Program-made: the position numbers and the translations under genes
The notes under the pieces: model-generated
Databases searched by the model: none
Told to the model about the DNA's origin: nothing
Seen by the model: the letters and a program-made list of their open reading frames with translations, nothing else
Part shown: positions 9,260 through 21,671 of the stretch, one piece after another
Layout: each line of letters starts with the position of its first letter
How positions within the stretch are numbered: position 1 is the first letter of the stretch
DNA from: Gigaspora rosea
Taxonomy: Eukaryota > Glomeromycota > Glomeromycetes > Diversisporales > Gigasporaceae
Assembly (NCBI GenBank): GCA_003550325.1
Contig: QKWP01000252.1
Span: forward strand, 292,226-356,225
Direction: 5' to 3'
Length of the DNA: 64,000 bases

Positions 9260-11450
9260 AGTTAAGCAGCCAAATTTGTCTGCTAAAATAATTGAAAGAA
9301 AAGTAAATATAGAGTAAATTTTTTTATTAAAAAACTAATTAAAATTGACTGGAGTAACTTCTAGGAACACAGAGCATATTGCAATACAATAGTACATTAT
9401 TGTATATGCCATATAATACAAGCAAATATTGCAAACCAAAATTACACAAAATTTTGTATTTTTGTTAAGGAATGTTTATTGGATCAAAGCTTCTTAATTG
9501 CTCTAATAATTCAGCTATAAATTTTACAAATATAGATGAAATACATCATATAAAATATGAAAGCATATTTATAATTAAAGTTGCAAACTTTTCTCAAGGT
9601 AGTTACTACCCACGGCACTATGTCTATGATGTAGGTAATGTACTACCTTCAGCATCACATTGAGGTATAGTAGTGACATGATATTTGACGTTTGCTACAA
9701 TGCCGTAGTGGTGCTGCATGCTATAGGTAATGTATGCTATATGCTGTATAAAGTAATATATAACATAATGTTTACTAACTTTATTGCTGCATCTCATCTC
9801 TTATCCCTTACTTTGTAGAGGTTCGCAGGCAAATTTGCCTGTATAATTACTATAAATATACCTCTGATCGAGTTTTTTAATCATTTAAGATATTTAAATA
9901 AAATTTGTGATTATAATATTTAAGAACAAGGATTATATTTTTGAATTATTTAAACTTATATTATAAGACAAAAAGTTTATATTGTTTATAAGCTAAAAAT
10001 ATTAAATTTTAAAGAAATTTTTTAACTAAAAAAATAATTTACAATATCTTGGTGAATTCTTTAAATATTGGTTTTAAAAATATAGTTTCTTATACAACTT
10101 TGTAGTTTATATAAAGGATGACAACTTTCATTATTTGACTTTAAATGATTTACTTGTAAAAATTAGGACTTGTATTAGAAGTAAAAATTTTTTTTATAGA
10201 CGGGAACATATAAAATTTAAGAAAACCTAAAAAAAAATTCTATAGTAAAATTCCAAAACAAAAACTTTAAACTTTTATTATACCAAAGTTTTTTAATAAT
10301 TTTAAAAAAATTTTATAATTAAGTTGATAAAACAGAACTAATATTATATTTTTTACTTAGAAAGTAGATAGCTAAAATTAATATTTAAGGTTTTATTTAA
10401 AAAATTTAAAATTTTAAAATTTTCGCATGCAAATATGCCTGTATAACAAATTAAGGGATAAGATTAGTTAGCAGCACTAAGCTCGATCTGAGGTCTGAAT
10501 CTGAATCATTGGAGTGACTTGGATTACATAAAAATGCTAAATTTTTTGGACACTATAACTTACTACTTGCTATACATTATAGCATACATATATAGTATTA
10601 TTACTGTATTATTCCATTGTTTTCTTTTTGGGCATAGTATGGAAATTATCGTCGTTGCGTAGGGAGCCCTTGACTCTCTGAGAGAGTTAAAGACTCTTAG
10701 TAAGAGTTAATAGCTCCTGGAAGGAGTAAAAGACTCCCAGAAGAAGTAAAAGACTCTCAGTAGAGGTTTAAGACTTCAGATTAAACTCACAAATATATAA
10801 AGTATGAATTTCAGCTTATGAAGGAAGGAAGAGAATTAACAATTGTAAATGGTATTAGTATTGTTGTAATTATTTGATGTATTGATTTATATTAATAAAA
10901 AGAAACCTTATAGCTCGTAATTATGTGCGTTAATTTATTGCTTTAAACCATTTAACCTTAAACACTATTTGTTCACAATTGAAGCTAAATTGGTTTGAAC
11001 CTTACGATTGTAATAATAGTATACATTACCTGTTATAATATACGTCACTTACTATAGTATAGTTACTTGCTATAGCATTACAGCAAACGTCACCTTCAAC
11101 GTCAACGTCAATGTGATGCATTTGCTGTGACATTTGACGTGAGGTAGTTAACCTCTACTTGAGCAAAGTTCGCAACTTTATTTATAATAAATTTTTTAAA
11201 TTTTTTTGGGTTTTTTTAATAGTTACAGGTAATTAATAGTAATTGATAAATAATTGCTATACTACTTGTATGTATATACCTTATATAATATACCATACTA
11301 TATAATATAAATCACAAATTGATTTGCAAAATAGTATACTTTAATTCCAGCTTGTAAAAGATGTATAATTGCTTAGAAAAACTGGTACTATCATTTAAAA
11401 TTAAAAAAATTTAGCAAGCAAATTTGTCTGCTAGACAGTTTAAGGGATAG
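9260..11450. mobile_element. Large diverged foldback element(s) with AGCAG-CAAATTTG-CTGCT palindromes
   Basis: A palindrome-type word (AGCAGxCAAATTTGxCTGCT or CAGGCAAATTTGCCTG) occurs four times: about 9265, 9829, 10425 and 11412, three of them beside TTATCCCTTA or its complement. The arms 9582-9760 and 11020-11190 are inverted copies of each other (for example AAAGTTGC-AACTTT, GCATCACATTGA, TGACGTTTGCT). An inner pair, 9782-9850 and 10420-10485, shares TGCTGC, CTTATCCCTTA and the palindrome. It could be one 2.2 kb foldback or two nested related ones. There is no transposase. Core 9850-10420 is plain AT-rich sequence. Confidence 0.55.
10672..10925 (+). promoter_or_regulatory. LTR-like module: tandem GACTC repeats, TATA box, poly(A) signal
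   Basis: About five imperfect ~21 bp units containing AAAGACTCxxAG (10672-10775) are followed by TATATAAA at 10794-10801 and AATAAA at 10894-10899. The same order of short tandem repeats, TATA box and poly(A) signal is present in the true LTR at 51178-51686 (reverse strand) and in the module at 27960-28260. I read it as a solo or fragmentary LTR, but no TG...CA ends or target duplication could be fixed. Confidence 0.4.
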
Positions 11451-11454
11451 TTTA

Positions 11455-12265
11455 AATATTACCAAATTTGAATAGTACAAATTGCACCCACTTTTACAAT
11501 TAGAAAATTTTGATACTTCTATATAAGTTTATGCTAATCTATGAGGCTACAAATTATTGTTGTTTTCTGATTTGCTATACAACTGCTTTATAAAGCCCTT
11601 GGGATGATATGGAATTCCTAGACTATATATCTATAAGATCATTCTTATTAGAATTTATTTACACTTTTATTATTAACTTGCTTATGATTCTATATAGGCT
11701 GTATTGATTTAAACAAAATATAGATAGGAATTTTCAGATACATAATGTTTGTAAAATTTTTATTTTTCATTAAGATTAAAATTAAAGTTCTATATTGGAA
11801 TTTAAAAGTCTGAAGTTTTATAATAAAATTGTTCTAGAAAAATTTTTTGTTAGAGCTCTAAAGGTGGTTTCTTATGCTCTTTTAGAGAAACAAGCAATTT
11901 TTGACAAAGTGAACATTTGGTTTAATCATATAAAATTATATTAAATCACAATTATTCATTAAATAATTTGCTGCAAATTATTATAAGTCCAGAAAATCTT
12001 ATCTACATTCTGGCCCATTTGGCTATATTAATTTATAAATTGATTCTAGAAATTCCAGAAATTCTAGAGCATTTTAAATCAATTTTTATATTTGGTAATA
12101 TCTGTAACTATATTATAATGTGCTTATAAAAAGTTATTATTTTATAAGTTTGCAGTATTGTGGAACACTACTACACCTTTTTAAAAGATACAAAGTACTC
12201 ATAATAAACTTAATATTTTAAAATTCTGTTACGAAACAAACTATTTCAGTAATGATAACATCGGC
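11455..12265. other. AT-rich non-coding stretch
   Basis: There is no gene or clear element. A fragment near 12185-12250 (AAAGATACAAAGT, TTCTGTTACG) belongs to the repeat family arrayed at 19605-20815. Confidence 0.5.
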
Positions 12266-12274
12266 AAATTTATA

Positions 12275-12435
12275 TATATATATATCGATTACTAACTGGT
12301 AAGATATATATCGATACTAATCACCCCTGCCGATTTCTATTGATAGTAATAGTAATCGATATATATCTGGTAGTAATCAATATATATCTGATATAGATAT
12401 TAATCGATATATATCTGATATGATATCAATTAATA
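12275..12435. repeat. Clustered ATCGATATATATCTG repeats
   Basis: At least five imperfect copies of TAATCGATATATATCTG occur in both orientations within 160 bp. It is a short minisatellite-like patch with no coding role. Confidence 0.6.
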
Positions 12436-12439
12436 GTTA

Positions 12440-13800
12440 TTATATTCACAAAATCATGCTTTTTGCAAATTTTTAAACATTTTACAGGTTTTCGCAAGTT
12501 TTCACAATTTAATATAAAACTTTATTTTTTCACTTATTATTATTATATAATATATTAAATTATTAAATATAAAATATTCACAAGTTTTCACAATTTAATA
12601 TAAAATTTTATTTTTTTTTATTATTATTATATTTTAAATATTACATATTTTATTATATATTATTATAAAAAAATGCCAAAAAAAAAATAAATCCAAAAAA
12701 AAATAAAAAATAAAAACAAAAAAATAAACTATTATATTTCTTATATTCACTCATATTCGCTTATATTCGCTTATATTCGCTTATATTCGCTTATATTTGC
12801 TATTTCTTAAAAAGTGCTAAAAAGTTAGGACGTTTTCTTGCAAAGTTCCGAAAGAAGTAAGAAATAAATAAAATAAAATTAAAAAAATAAATAAAAAAAA
12901 CAAACAAAAGACAAAAACAAAAACAAAAAAAAATAACAAAAAAACAAAACCAAAAAAAATAAACTATTATATTTTGCTCATTCGCTAATATTCGATTATA
13001 TTCGTTCATATTCATGACTTCTTGCAAAGTGCCAGAAATGTTAGAATTGGTGTTCTTGAAAGTGCTAAAAAAGTTAAGTCATTATTTTGCAAAAAACCAA
13101 AATTTAAGCTAACTAAATAAAAAATAAACAAAGCCCCAAATCTCTATTTCGAGTTTGTGTTTTGCAATTCAGAAATCGTCGAAGGTTTTCGCAAAGTGCC
13201 AGAATAAAATAAATTAATAAAAATAAAAAAAAAACAAAAACAAAAAACATGAAACAAAAAAAAATAAAACAAAACTTTGCAAAACTTGCGATAGCTAGTG
13301 AAAACTTGCGAAAACTTGCGAAAACTTGCATTCTTGAACTTTTGAAATTGCTAAAGAAAGTAGTTGTGTGTTCTTGCAAAGTATCGAAAGGCTGAGTTGG
13401 CTTGTGTTAAGTGCTAAAAAGTCATTGGATTTCTTGTAAAGAACTAGTGGTAAAGTGTAAAAATAAAATAAAAAAAATTAAAAAATGAAAAAAAATATAT
13501 AAAAAAAACAAACCGAAACTAAAAAATGAAACGAAACCAAAAAAACAAAAGGAAAATGAAAAAACAATGTAAAATTGATAGAAGATCTAAATTATAAACA
13601 AAAAAAATAAACAAAGATCTAATCTGATTTTGTAGTACAATTATCAACAATCATCAAAACATTTCGAAAGTATTAGTTAAACGTGTCCTAATATGATCCA
13701 GGTTACAGATTGTTCTAAAATATTTCGAATATTTTTATAATCTAGAATACATTACAGATTAGATAGGCATAAGAAATTTTTTAAAAATTTTTTTTTGTTT
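12440..13800. repeat. Dispersed repeat block with CTTGCAAAGTGCCAGAA words
   Basis: A long simple-sequence-rich block contains many words such as CTTGCAAAGTGCC, CGAAAACTTGCG (four in a row near 13280-13330) and ATTCGCTTATATT (12740-12800), separated by A/T-rich spacers. The same words in inverse orientation fill 61490-62660, and a third version lies at 15280-16205. The right part (13610-13780) resembles 19075-19385 and 60700-61040. It is therefore a multi-copy repeat of about 1.3 kb rather than unique sequence. Phe-rich open frames here are artefacts of composition. Confidence 0.6.
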
Positions 13801-14667
13801 TTTTTTTACCTAGTGATCTGGGATAAAATTTTCGTGATGCGGACAAAACACTATGTAATCATTAAAGATCTGCTAATCGTCATATATTATTTCAAATAAT
13901 TACGATTATAATCGATTTAATATAAAAAATAATATATTAATTATAGATATATATTGATTTTATCCAATTAATTGATATATAATAATATTTTATATCAATA
14001 TCAAATGATTAAGTGCTATATATCAATCAATATCTATATATAAAATTTGCTGATGAAAAAGATAAATTATTTTGTATTAGATTATGTAATTTCTCTAAAT
14101 AATTCTGTTATAAACCTACTTGATAAATAATACATTTTGAGTTTGATTAAATTATTGTATTTCTATTATGAATTACTATTAAATTTTATATACAAAACTT
14201 GTGTACTATTCTAATAATTACAATACAACATCAGTGAATTATATATATGTAATCTTAAGTAAGTTATTATGGCCCATAATATAACAAAAATCTTATGATT
14301 GATGTGATATATTACATAATATATTATATTATATTATAATTATATTATGGAATTTATTTTGAAATATTTTGAAATATATTGTGAAATATTGCAAAATAGA
14401 TCAAATAAAAAAAATGCAAATTGTATATTTTGTGATGTTTTTGCATTGTTTTACAATATTTTGCAAATTTTTGCAAATTTTTAAAATTTTTTATAAAATA
14501 AATAAACAATATACATATTTACAAAATTATACTTTTTTACAGATTTTTGCAATATTTCACAAAGTTTCACAATTTAATATAAAATTTTATATTTATTTAT
14601 TTATTATTATTATACATTATATTTTACATTTATTAAATTACATTTTTAATTAATATTAGAGAGTTAT
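13801..14667. repeat. AT-rich stretch with satellite-family fragment
   Basis: At 14045-14225 the sequence matches the unit of the tandem array at 19605-20815 (AAATTATTTTGTATTAGA, TTCTGTTATAAACCTACTTG). The rest is AT-rich with no recognisable gene. Confidence 0.5.
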
Positions 14668-14994
14668 CATTCATCGCTAGTGCGATGCATCGCCACTTCT
14701 GATCGACCAATCGAGATGCAGAATCAGGTGTAATGTGAAATTGAAGCAAAACAAACTTTTTAAAAAATTGCTTCTTACTTAAAATTTTGACTAAGAAACT
14801 AAATTTTTTTCTTGACAAAAAAAATTCTTTGCGAAATTTTGGGTTAGGAGGGTCTTCTAACTTATGCCCTGCCAAACCCTAACTCAAATCTTAATGCGGA
14901 CGCTATTTGTTTTGTTTTGATTAATAATAAAATCAAAACAAACAAAATGATTGGTCGATCAGGGGGTAGCGATGAATCGCACTAGCGATAAATG
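14668..14994. mobile_element. MITE, family with CGCTAGTGCGAT ends (copy 1)
   Basis: The ends are inverted repeats of about 45 bp containing ATCGCTAGTGCGAT and CTGATCGACCAATC. The 327 bp element has no coding capacity. A second copy with the same layout and internal words (TCAGGxxTAGGTGTAA, TTxAAAAAATTGCT) is at 21328-21671. I could not fix a target duplication. Confidence 0.75.
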
Positions 14995-16205
14995 TTTTTT
15001 TTTTTTTTTATTTATTAATGTCAAGTACAGAAATAGGATAGTAAGTTACAATTATATCAGGATAATATATAAAGAAATACTATATTTAAAATTTCTAACT
15101 AATCATCTAATGATCTATGCAATAGGGCAAGCCTATCACTTGCAGTCAGGGCTAACCATTAAACTGCTACAGAAAAAAGATGTGACATTTCACCTCATAC
15201 TTTTCTATTTTAAACTAAAAGGTTAAATTTTTAGTTTAAGAAGGCTAGAGGAAACCAGGCGATAAATGTTAAAAATCTTAATATTATATACTTTATTATA
15301 TGTTATATTATTATATAGTATTATTTTTATATTATTACAAATATTTTAAACTACTTTTACACTTCGTCATATCTAATTCTATTACTATATACCTTTACAC
15401 TTATTTTTACTCACTCTATAGTTAGCTATTTTCTTTGCTTTTTTGTTTTTTATTGTCTTTGTTTTGGCTATTTTTTTGTTTTGGCTATAACCTTCATTTC
15501 ACTTTCTTTTTTAAAAACTTCAAACAAGTAAAAAAAATAAAAAAATTTCTCAGAAGTGTTAGTGTTCTTGCAAATTGCTAGAGAAATCTAGTATGTTCTT
15601 GCAAAGTGCCAGAGAAGTTAAAGCTAATATTTTTGTAAAGTGCCAGAAAAGTTGCAAAGTGTTGTTCAAAATAAATAAAATAAATTAAAAATTAAAAAAA
15701 TAAGTAAAAAAAAACAAATAAAAAAACAAAAAGTATAAACAAACTAATATAAAAAAATAAACAAAGCCCCAAATCTTCATTTTTCTGAAGTAAGAGTTCA
15801 TATTTTTGTAAATTTAAAAATTGTAAAAGCTGAGTTAATGTTATTGCAAAATGCCAAAAAAGATGCAAAGTGCTGAAAAGTTTTGTTGGTTTTCTTGCAA
15901 AGTACCAGGAAGTAAGGGTTCTTTTTTTGCAAATTGCCAGAATAAAATAAATTAATAAAACAAATTTAAAAAAAAACAAAAAATAAAAACAAATATATCA
16001 AACAAAAAAATAAATAAAGTCCTAACTAAACCTTTATTTCTTTAAAGAAATGTTCTTGAAATTTTAAAAATTGCTGGAGATATCAGTTGTGTATTCTTGC
16101 AGAGTATCAAAAATTTGGGTTTGCTTGTGCAAGATCTCAAAAAGTTGTTTGTTTTTTCAAAAGTGTTTTTGTAAATTACTGAAATAAAATAAATAAAAAA
16201 AATAA
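14995..16205. repeat. AT-rich stretch and third TTGCAAAGTGCC repeat block
   Basis: 14995-15280 is plain AT-rich sequence. 15280-16205 holds the same word set as 12440-13800 (CTTGCAAAGTGCCAG, ATTCTTGCAxAGT, A-rich spacers). No gene is supported. Confidence 0.5.
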
Positions 16206-17094
16206 AAAATAAAGGGTGTTATTTTATGGTGTCCCGTCGCCAAGGCAACCCCATGATCAACCAATAAAATTGATCATGTAAATTACATGCTAGATTAATC
16301 AAAACAATTAGGCATGTGATTTATGTGATCAATTTTATTGGTTAATTATATCACTAATAGCCTTCTACAGGTAATACAAGAATCTGAACAAGCATAAATC
16401 AACCTTGGGGCACTAATTAAAAATAACTGAAATGAAATTTTATACATAATAAAAAAGATTCTAATTCTATAGCCTCCACACATTTAGTTTATACAAAATC
16501 TGATTTTGTATTACCCACACAAAAATGCTTTTTTTATGTTCAATGTTTTTTTTAGGTGCTTTGCTTTTACGACCAGTTTTTTTTTTTACTTGGTTATCCA
16601 GGCTAATTTATATCAGAACTATGCCAAATTAATATAAGTTTTTTTTTATTTTTTTTTATTTATAAAATTTGGGCATTCTTAAAGAAATTTTAAAACTCTT
16701 TATTTAAAGTTTTTTATTATAATATTAAAAAAAAAATACAAAAGTTGTATCCAACTGATAGGATTATCTGATTGATATCGATTGGCCTAAGTTATATCTA
16801 ATCCTTACTCAAACTCAACCTAACCCTATGCTAACTTAATAATTAAAAAAATTTAGTTTCACCCACCAAGAATTTCATCAGTATCTTGACTTCTTATTCT
16901 GTTGAAATTCTTTAATACATTCATTGACATACTTATTTTTACATATTCATCTTTGCACAGTTTTTTGAGGGCCACATGTTTGATACCAAGCAGTTACAAT
17001 TGCACTTTTTCTGTGCCATATAAATACTAGCATATATTCATTTGTTGTAATATTTTGTGTTAATCCATATACCTTAAAGTTCACCAAAAAAATG

Positions 17095-17190
17095 ATGAAC
17101 TTACAGAAAAAACCACAGCAAAAAAACCACAATGAAGAAACCATAACGAAGAAACCACAATGAAAAAACCACGATGAAGAATCCACGAAT
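17095..17190. repeat. Tandem repeat, ~15 bp GAAGAAACCACAATG units
   Basis: Five to six imperfect units of AAACCACAATGAAG lie head to tail. A related purine/pyrimidine-ordered patch of CTTCAACGACAACTTCAAT units follows at 17520-17670. Neither forms a long open frame. Confidence 0.6.
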
Positions 17191-17214
17191 ATTTGCCGAA
17201 AGAAATACAAACTT

Positions 17215-17363
17215 AGGGCAGTGTCATTAATCACCTGATTATTTTTTATCAGAGGCCTACCCCCTCCCTCTTCCTTAATATAAATAGTCAGGTTCTTATA
17301 TACAATTTTAACTTTTTTTACCCCCTCCCCCCTAAAAAATCACCTGATTTTTGTTACTCCCTT
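17215..17363. mobile_element. MITE, AGGGCAGTGTCATTAATCA family (copy 1)
   Basis: This 149 bp element is nearly the same as 49709-49854. The ends are inverted (AGGGCAGTGTCATTAATCA and a diverged complement with TGATTTTTGTTACTCCCTT). Both copies share CAGAGGCCTACCC and TAGTCAGGTTCTTATAT internally. The target duplication is not clear. Confidence 0.7.
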
Positions 17364-17899
17364 TACCGAAAGCACTGCAGAAAGACTACGAAGAATCAAA
17401 GAGCAACAATGAAAGAATACATCAAAGGAAAATGACGAATTAGTAAACTTAAAAAAAAACCCTCCAGATACCAAAATATGAAAAGAATAAAAAGGCTGAG
17501 CTACCCGAATTGCACGACTTCGTGATCTCTAATTCAAGGCTTTAACGAACAACTCCAATAGCGACTCCAAGGCTTCAACGACAACTTCAATAATGATTTC
17601 AACGACAGCTTCTAGGCTTCAACAACAGCTCTGATGACAACTTCTATAATGCCTCTAGTAACGATTCCTAAAAAGAAGAAATTGTTAAACAAACCAGGGA
17701 AGAAGTTGAAGGAGTGGAAGATAATCCACAGATGGAAAAAGCTATTTATTATTAATAAATCAAAATAAAAAAACAAGTGCGCAAAAAAAAAACCAATAAT
17801 TATCAAAAGGATAATCATTGTTTATATATGATCACTGATCTTAAAAATGATTGGTTAATTATATAAGAGTTGCTATGATAACAGGTTACCATTTCCTTT

Positions 17900-19070
17900 T
17901 TGCCAAAAATAAATAAATAAAAAAAATTAAAATAAATGAAATAAAACCAAAAAAAAAATGAAATGAAAACAAAAACAAATAAAAATCAAAACTCTTTCTG
18001 ATGATCACTTGGCCAAATTTCTGATGAAAAAAAAACCAAAAGTTTCTTGTTGGAGAGTTGCCTATACTTTGATGTATAGTAAGATAATACAAAATATGGT
18101 TTTTAAAAAGGTCAATAATCTCTTCTATTAGAACTCACTTCTATTAGGACTCTTTTGTATATTCAACATGCAAGCTAGAAGTGTTCTCTTACAAGATAAC
18201 TAGCAGGAGATGGTGCCTTTGTACAAAAAATTTTGGTGAAGATATTGACTTCTTCTACAAAGTGTTTTGTGATAAAACAGTAGTGAACAACAAAAAAATA
18301 AGTTTTATCTCTCTATACTTTTCTTTAAGTTTGTTCCAAACATTGTCCTTTGCCCCTTTGGATTTTTCAAAATTTTTGCCAAAAAGTAGCATCCTAGCTT
18401 ACCCCTTTAAAAGATCTGGCAGTATTTACTCTATCCAAATTGGGTAAGTGTTCTCAGACCAGAACCAGTACTATTACGAGTAAGTTTGGTTATCAAATAA
18501 ACAATGAATAACGTGTCATAAAATTTTGGAGGGTACATAAAGAATTTCTTACCTGGATACATGATTTGAAATATAGTAGTTCTTTTGTTTATTTTACATA
18601 TAATACTTTGGAAATATGGTCTATACAGTGTTATATAATTTTTATAGTATATATAAGCTTAATAACATTTTCATAGTCTATTTTTTTTTGCTGTTTCTTT
18701 GGTTATTTTTTAATTTGTTTTTTCTTGGATATAAAATTTTGGTTTTTGGATTAATTTGTTAAGTACTTTTGTTTTGTTCTCCCTTTTAATCTTCTCATTT
18801 TTTATTCTTCTTTATAAGAAGCTTAGAGAAGGAGTTTTTGAAGGAGTAGATTATGAAGCAAAGTTGGTTTGTAACTATAGCTAACGAAACTTTTGGCTTA
18901 TATATAAGTCAATGTGGCAGATCGCACCTGAGCACAAATTTTGTATCCAGATAAGATCAAATTCTGTTAGTTTTTATGTTAAACATGTATTGAAATAAAT
19001 TTTTAATAATAAATCTATTAGAGTTTGGCAAGACTGCCAAATATCAGAAAAAAAACAACTAAAAATAAAA
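17900..19070. other. AT-rich non-coding stretch
   Basis: Only short biased frames occur. I see no gene, RNA or mobile-element end. Confidence 0.5.
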
Positions 19071-19074
19071 AATA

Positions 19075-19385
19075 AGATGAAACAAAAAAGCGAAAAAAAC
19101 AAAATAAAAGATCTAATTATAAACTAAAGATTTAATCTAATCTTGTAGCACAGAATTTGAACATTATTAAACTATTTTGAAATTTCAAAAAATCAGTTTA
19201 ATGATGATCCAGATTACAGATCTATTAATCCAGCTTGATTTCCTAGTTCTAAAATATTTTAAAAGGAGTTTGAAATGTTTCATAATATATTTTGAAATAT
19301 TTCAAAATTACTTTTGAAATATTTCAAAAATTTGATATTTTGAAATATTTTGAAATATATTATAAAATATTTTACTTATATTATG
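19075..19385. repeat. TTTGAAATATTT repeat block
   Basis: Many copies of TTTGAAATATTT and its complement (19255-19375) are preceded by a segment with GATCCAGATTACAGATCTAT. The same order, inverted, is at 60700-61040, and a shorter version is at 13610-13780. It appears to be the terminal part of the family whose body carries the TTGCAAAGTGCC words. Confidence 0.55.
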
Positions 19386-19396
19386 GGTTGTAAAAC

Positions 19397-19588
19397 AGGA
19401 CTTCGAGCTATACATAGATAGGTGACAATTTGCTTTTGCTTATTTTTAACTATTTTTGTATAGATCTTTTCTATATTTAGTAATATTAATGCTTATTTTT
19501 AACTGTATTTTTGTAGATCTTTCCTATTTTTAGAAATATATAACAATTTTTTAAAATTGTTAGCTGTTTATAGATTGCTTGGGGTCCT
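19397..19588. mobile_element. hAT-like MITE, AGGACCCCAA family (copy 1)
   Basis: This 192 bp element has AGGACTTCG and AGGACCCCAAG as inverted ends. A perfect 8 bp duplication TGTAAAAC flanks it (19389-19396 and 19589-19596). It is related to 48146-48327 (shared ATACATAGATAGG next to the end). An 8 bp duplication suggests hAT. Confidence 0.78.
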
Positions 19589-19604
19589 TGTAAAACCTTA
19601 TATA

Positions 19605-20815
19605 AAATTAGGCTATTATAAATTTGCTAATGAAAATTAGAATTTAGTTAGTTCACATTGGATTATTATAGTTTCTATCTTGTATTACTGTTGCAAAGCT
19701 TACTATACTGGTGATACACAGTATATAGCTTACTAATGCATGTTTTTAACATTATCTACATCTTATTTAATCTAATTTCAAAGATACAAAATGCTCATAA
19801 TAAAGAATCTTGATTTTTAAATTTTGCTATAGAACTTACTATCCTATAACAATAAAAAAATAAATTATTTTGTATTAGAATTATATAATTTCTATAATGA
19901 ATTACTATATAAAATTCAGTTAAAAACTTACTCAATGGATAATACATTTTGAGGTTGAGATTGATCAAATTATTGTAGTTTCTATCATAAATTACTTTAT
20001 ACAAAACTTGTATATTGTTCAAATAATCAAAATACAAGTTAGGGTTAATTAGTTCATATTGGATTATTATAGTTTTTACTATTACAAATCTTACTATTCT
20101 GGTGATATACAGTATGTGACTCACTAATGCAAGATATTAAAGATACAAAATGCCAATAACAAATAAAATTTGTTTTTTAAATTCTGCTATAGAACTTACT
20201 ATTCTAGTAATAATAAAAAGGTGAATTATTTTGTATTAAAATTATGTAATTTCTATCATAAATTACTATAAAAAATTCTGTTGCAAACCTACTCAGTGGA
20301 TTATACATTTTGAGATTAAGTTTGATTAAATTATATAGTTTTTATCATGAATTACTTATACAAAACCTGTATACTATTTTAATAATCAAAATACAAAATT
20401 AGAGTTGAGTTAGTTTACATTAGATTATTATAGTTTCTATTATGTATTACTGTTACAAACCTTATTATTTTAGTAATACACAGTATATAATTTACTAATA
20501 TAATATTAACATTTTTCATATTTAAGTTGATCCAATTTCAAAGATACAAAGTGCCCATAATGAATAAAACTTGATTTTTTAAATTTTGCTATAGAACTTA
20601 GTGGTGAAAAGGTAAATTATTTTGTATTAGAATTATATAATTTCTATTCTGAATTACTATAAAAAATTCTGTTACAAATCTACTTGACAAATAATATATT
20701 TTAAGGTTGAATTTGATTAAATTATTGTAGTTTCTATTATGCATTACAGTTAAAAATTCTTATACAAACTTGCATGCTATTCATTAATCACAATATGGGT
20801 TAGGATTTAATTCAT
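19605..20815. repeat. Three-unit tandem array, ~360-400 bp period
   Basis: Units can be aligned from the word AAGATACAAAATGC at 19781, 20139 and 20541, giving spacings of 358 and 402 bp. Each unit has GCTATAGAACTTACTAT, TTATTTTGTATTAGAATTAT and TACATTTTGAGGTT in the same order. Single or partial units lie elsewhere: 12185-12250, 14045-14225, 29840-30150, 31165-31210 and 48520-48870. It looks like a satellite-type or dispersed repeat family, non-coding. Confidence 0.75.
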
Positions 20816-21327
20816 ATTCTTTTTTATTAATTTTTAATTTTTTGATTATTTTTTTTGTTCTTTTTACTTATATATTTATTTTTTTAAACAGTTTTTTTTT
20901 ATATTTTTTTTATTTTAACCTTTTTTAAACTTTTTTTACCTTTTTCTTTTTTTTAAACTTTTTTTAAATTTTTTTAATTTAATATTTTTTTATGTATTTT
21001 ATTTTTATTTATTTTTATTTATTATATTTTTATTTTTTATTTTTAGCTTTTTTTAATTTTATTATTTTTATATTTTAATTTAATAATTCTGTTTAAATTT
21101 TTTAATTTAATTTTTTTTGTGTTTTTTATTTTATTTATTTTTATTTACTATATTTTTATTTTTTATTTTCCAGTTTTTTTTTAATCTTATATTTTTATAT
21201 TTTAATTTAATTTAATTTTTTTAATAATTTATTTTATTTTAATTATTTTTTTTATTTACTTAATTTTAGTTATTTTTGTTATTTATTTATTTATTTGTTT
21301 ATTTATTTATTTGTTTATTGAAGTTTG
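20816..21327. repeat. T-rich low-complexity tract
   Basis: About 500 bp almost wholly of T with scattered A, in runs such as TTTATTTATTTATT. There is no coding or structural signal beyond composition. Confidence 0.8.
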
Positions 21328-21671
21328 CTATTTATCACCACTAGTGATTATCACCGGTGCTCAATTTACCAATTAAAATTCAGGATTAGGTGTAACATGT
21401 AGATCAATTTTTGTATAACAAAAACAAAGAATTTTAAAAAATTGCTAAAATTGCTTCTAACTTAAAATTTTTCCTATGAACCTACTTTTTTTTATGCAAA
21501 AAAAAAAAAAAATTCCTTGCTTAATTTTACTATATACAAAGCCCTATCCTAATCTCTAACATTTACCCTTACTCTAATATTAAAGAGATTTAATTTTTAT
21601 TTAGTTTGTTTTGTTTATTTTGTTTTATGCATTGTAGATCACCGGTGATGATCACCAGTGGTGATTCATAG
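21328..21671. mobile_element. MITE, TCACCACTAGTGAT ends (copy 2)
   Basis: The inverted ends contain TCACCACTxGTGAT and ATCACCGGTG. The internal sequence parallels 14668-14994. It is non-coding, 344 bp. The ends are themselves palindromic words (ACTAGT, CACCGGTG). Confidence 0.7.

Larger units (their letters stand above)
16215..17895. mobile_element. Degenerate TIR element
   Basis: The left end (about 16222-16300: GTCGCCAAGGCAAC, AACCAATAAAATTGATCATG) is related in inverse orientation to the right end (about 17820-17893: GTTGCTATGATAAC, ATTGGTTAATTATAT). A second internal inverted pair, GATCAACCAATAAAATTGAT and ATCAATTTTATTGGTTAAT, spans 16252-16360. The interior has two tandem-repeat patches and the MITE 17215-17363. 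There is no transposase. Boundaries are approximate. Confidence 0.35.

Noticed and set aside
12440-13400. Regularly spaced CTTGCGAAAACTTGCG words as a CRISPR array
   Set aside because: Units abut without unique spacers of constant length, and the host is eukaryotic; it is a dispersed repeat.
20816-21327. Possible origin or matrix-attachment region in the T-rich tract
   Set aside because: Only base composition suggests it; the whole window is AT-rich, so this has no discriminating value.
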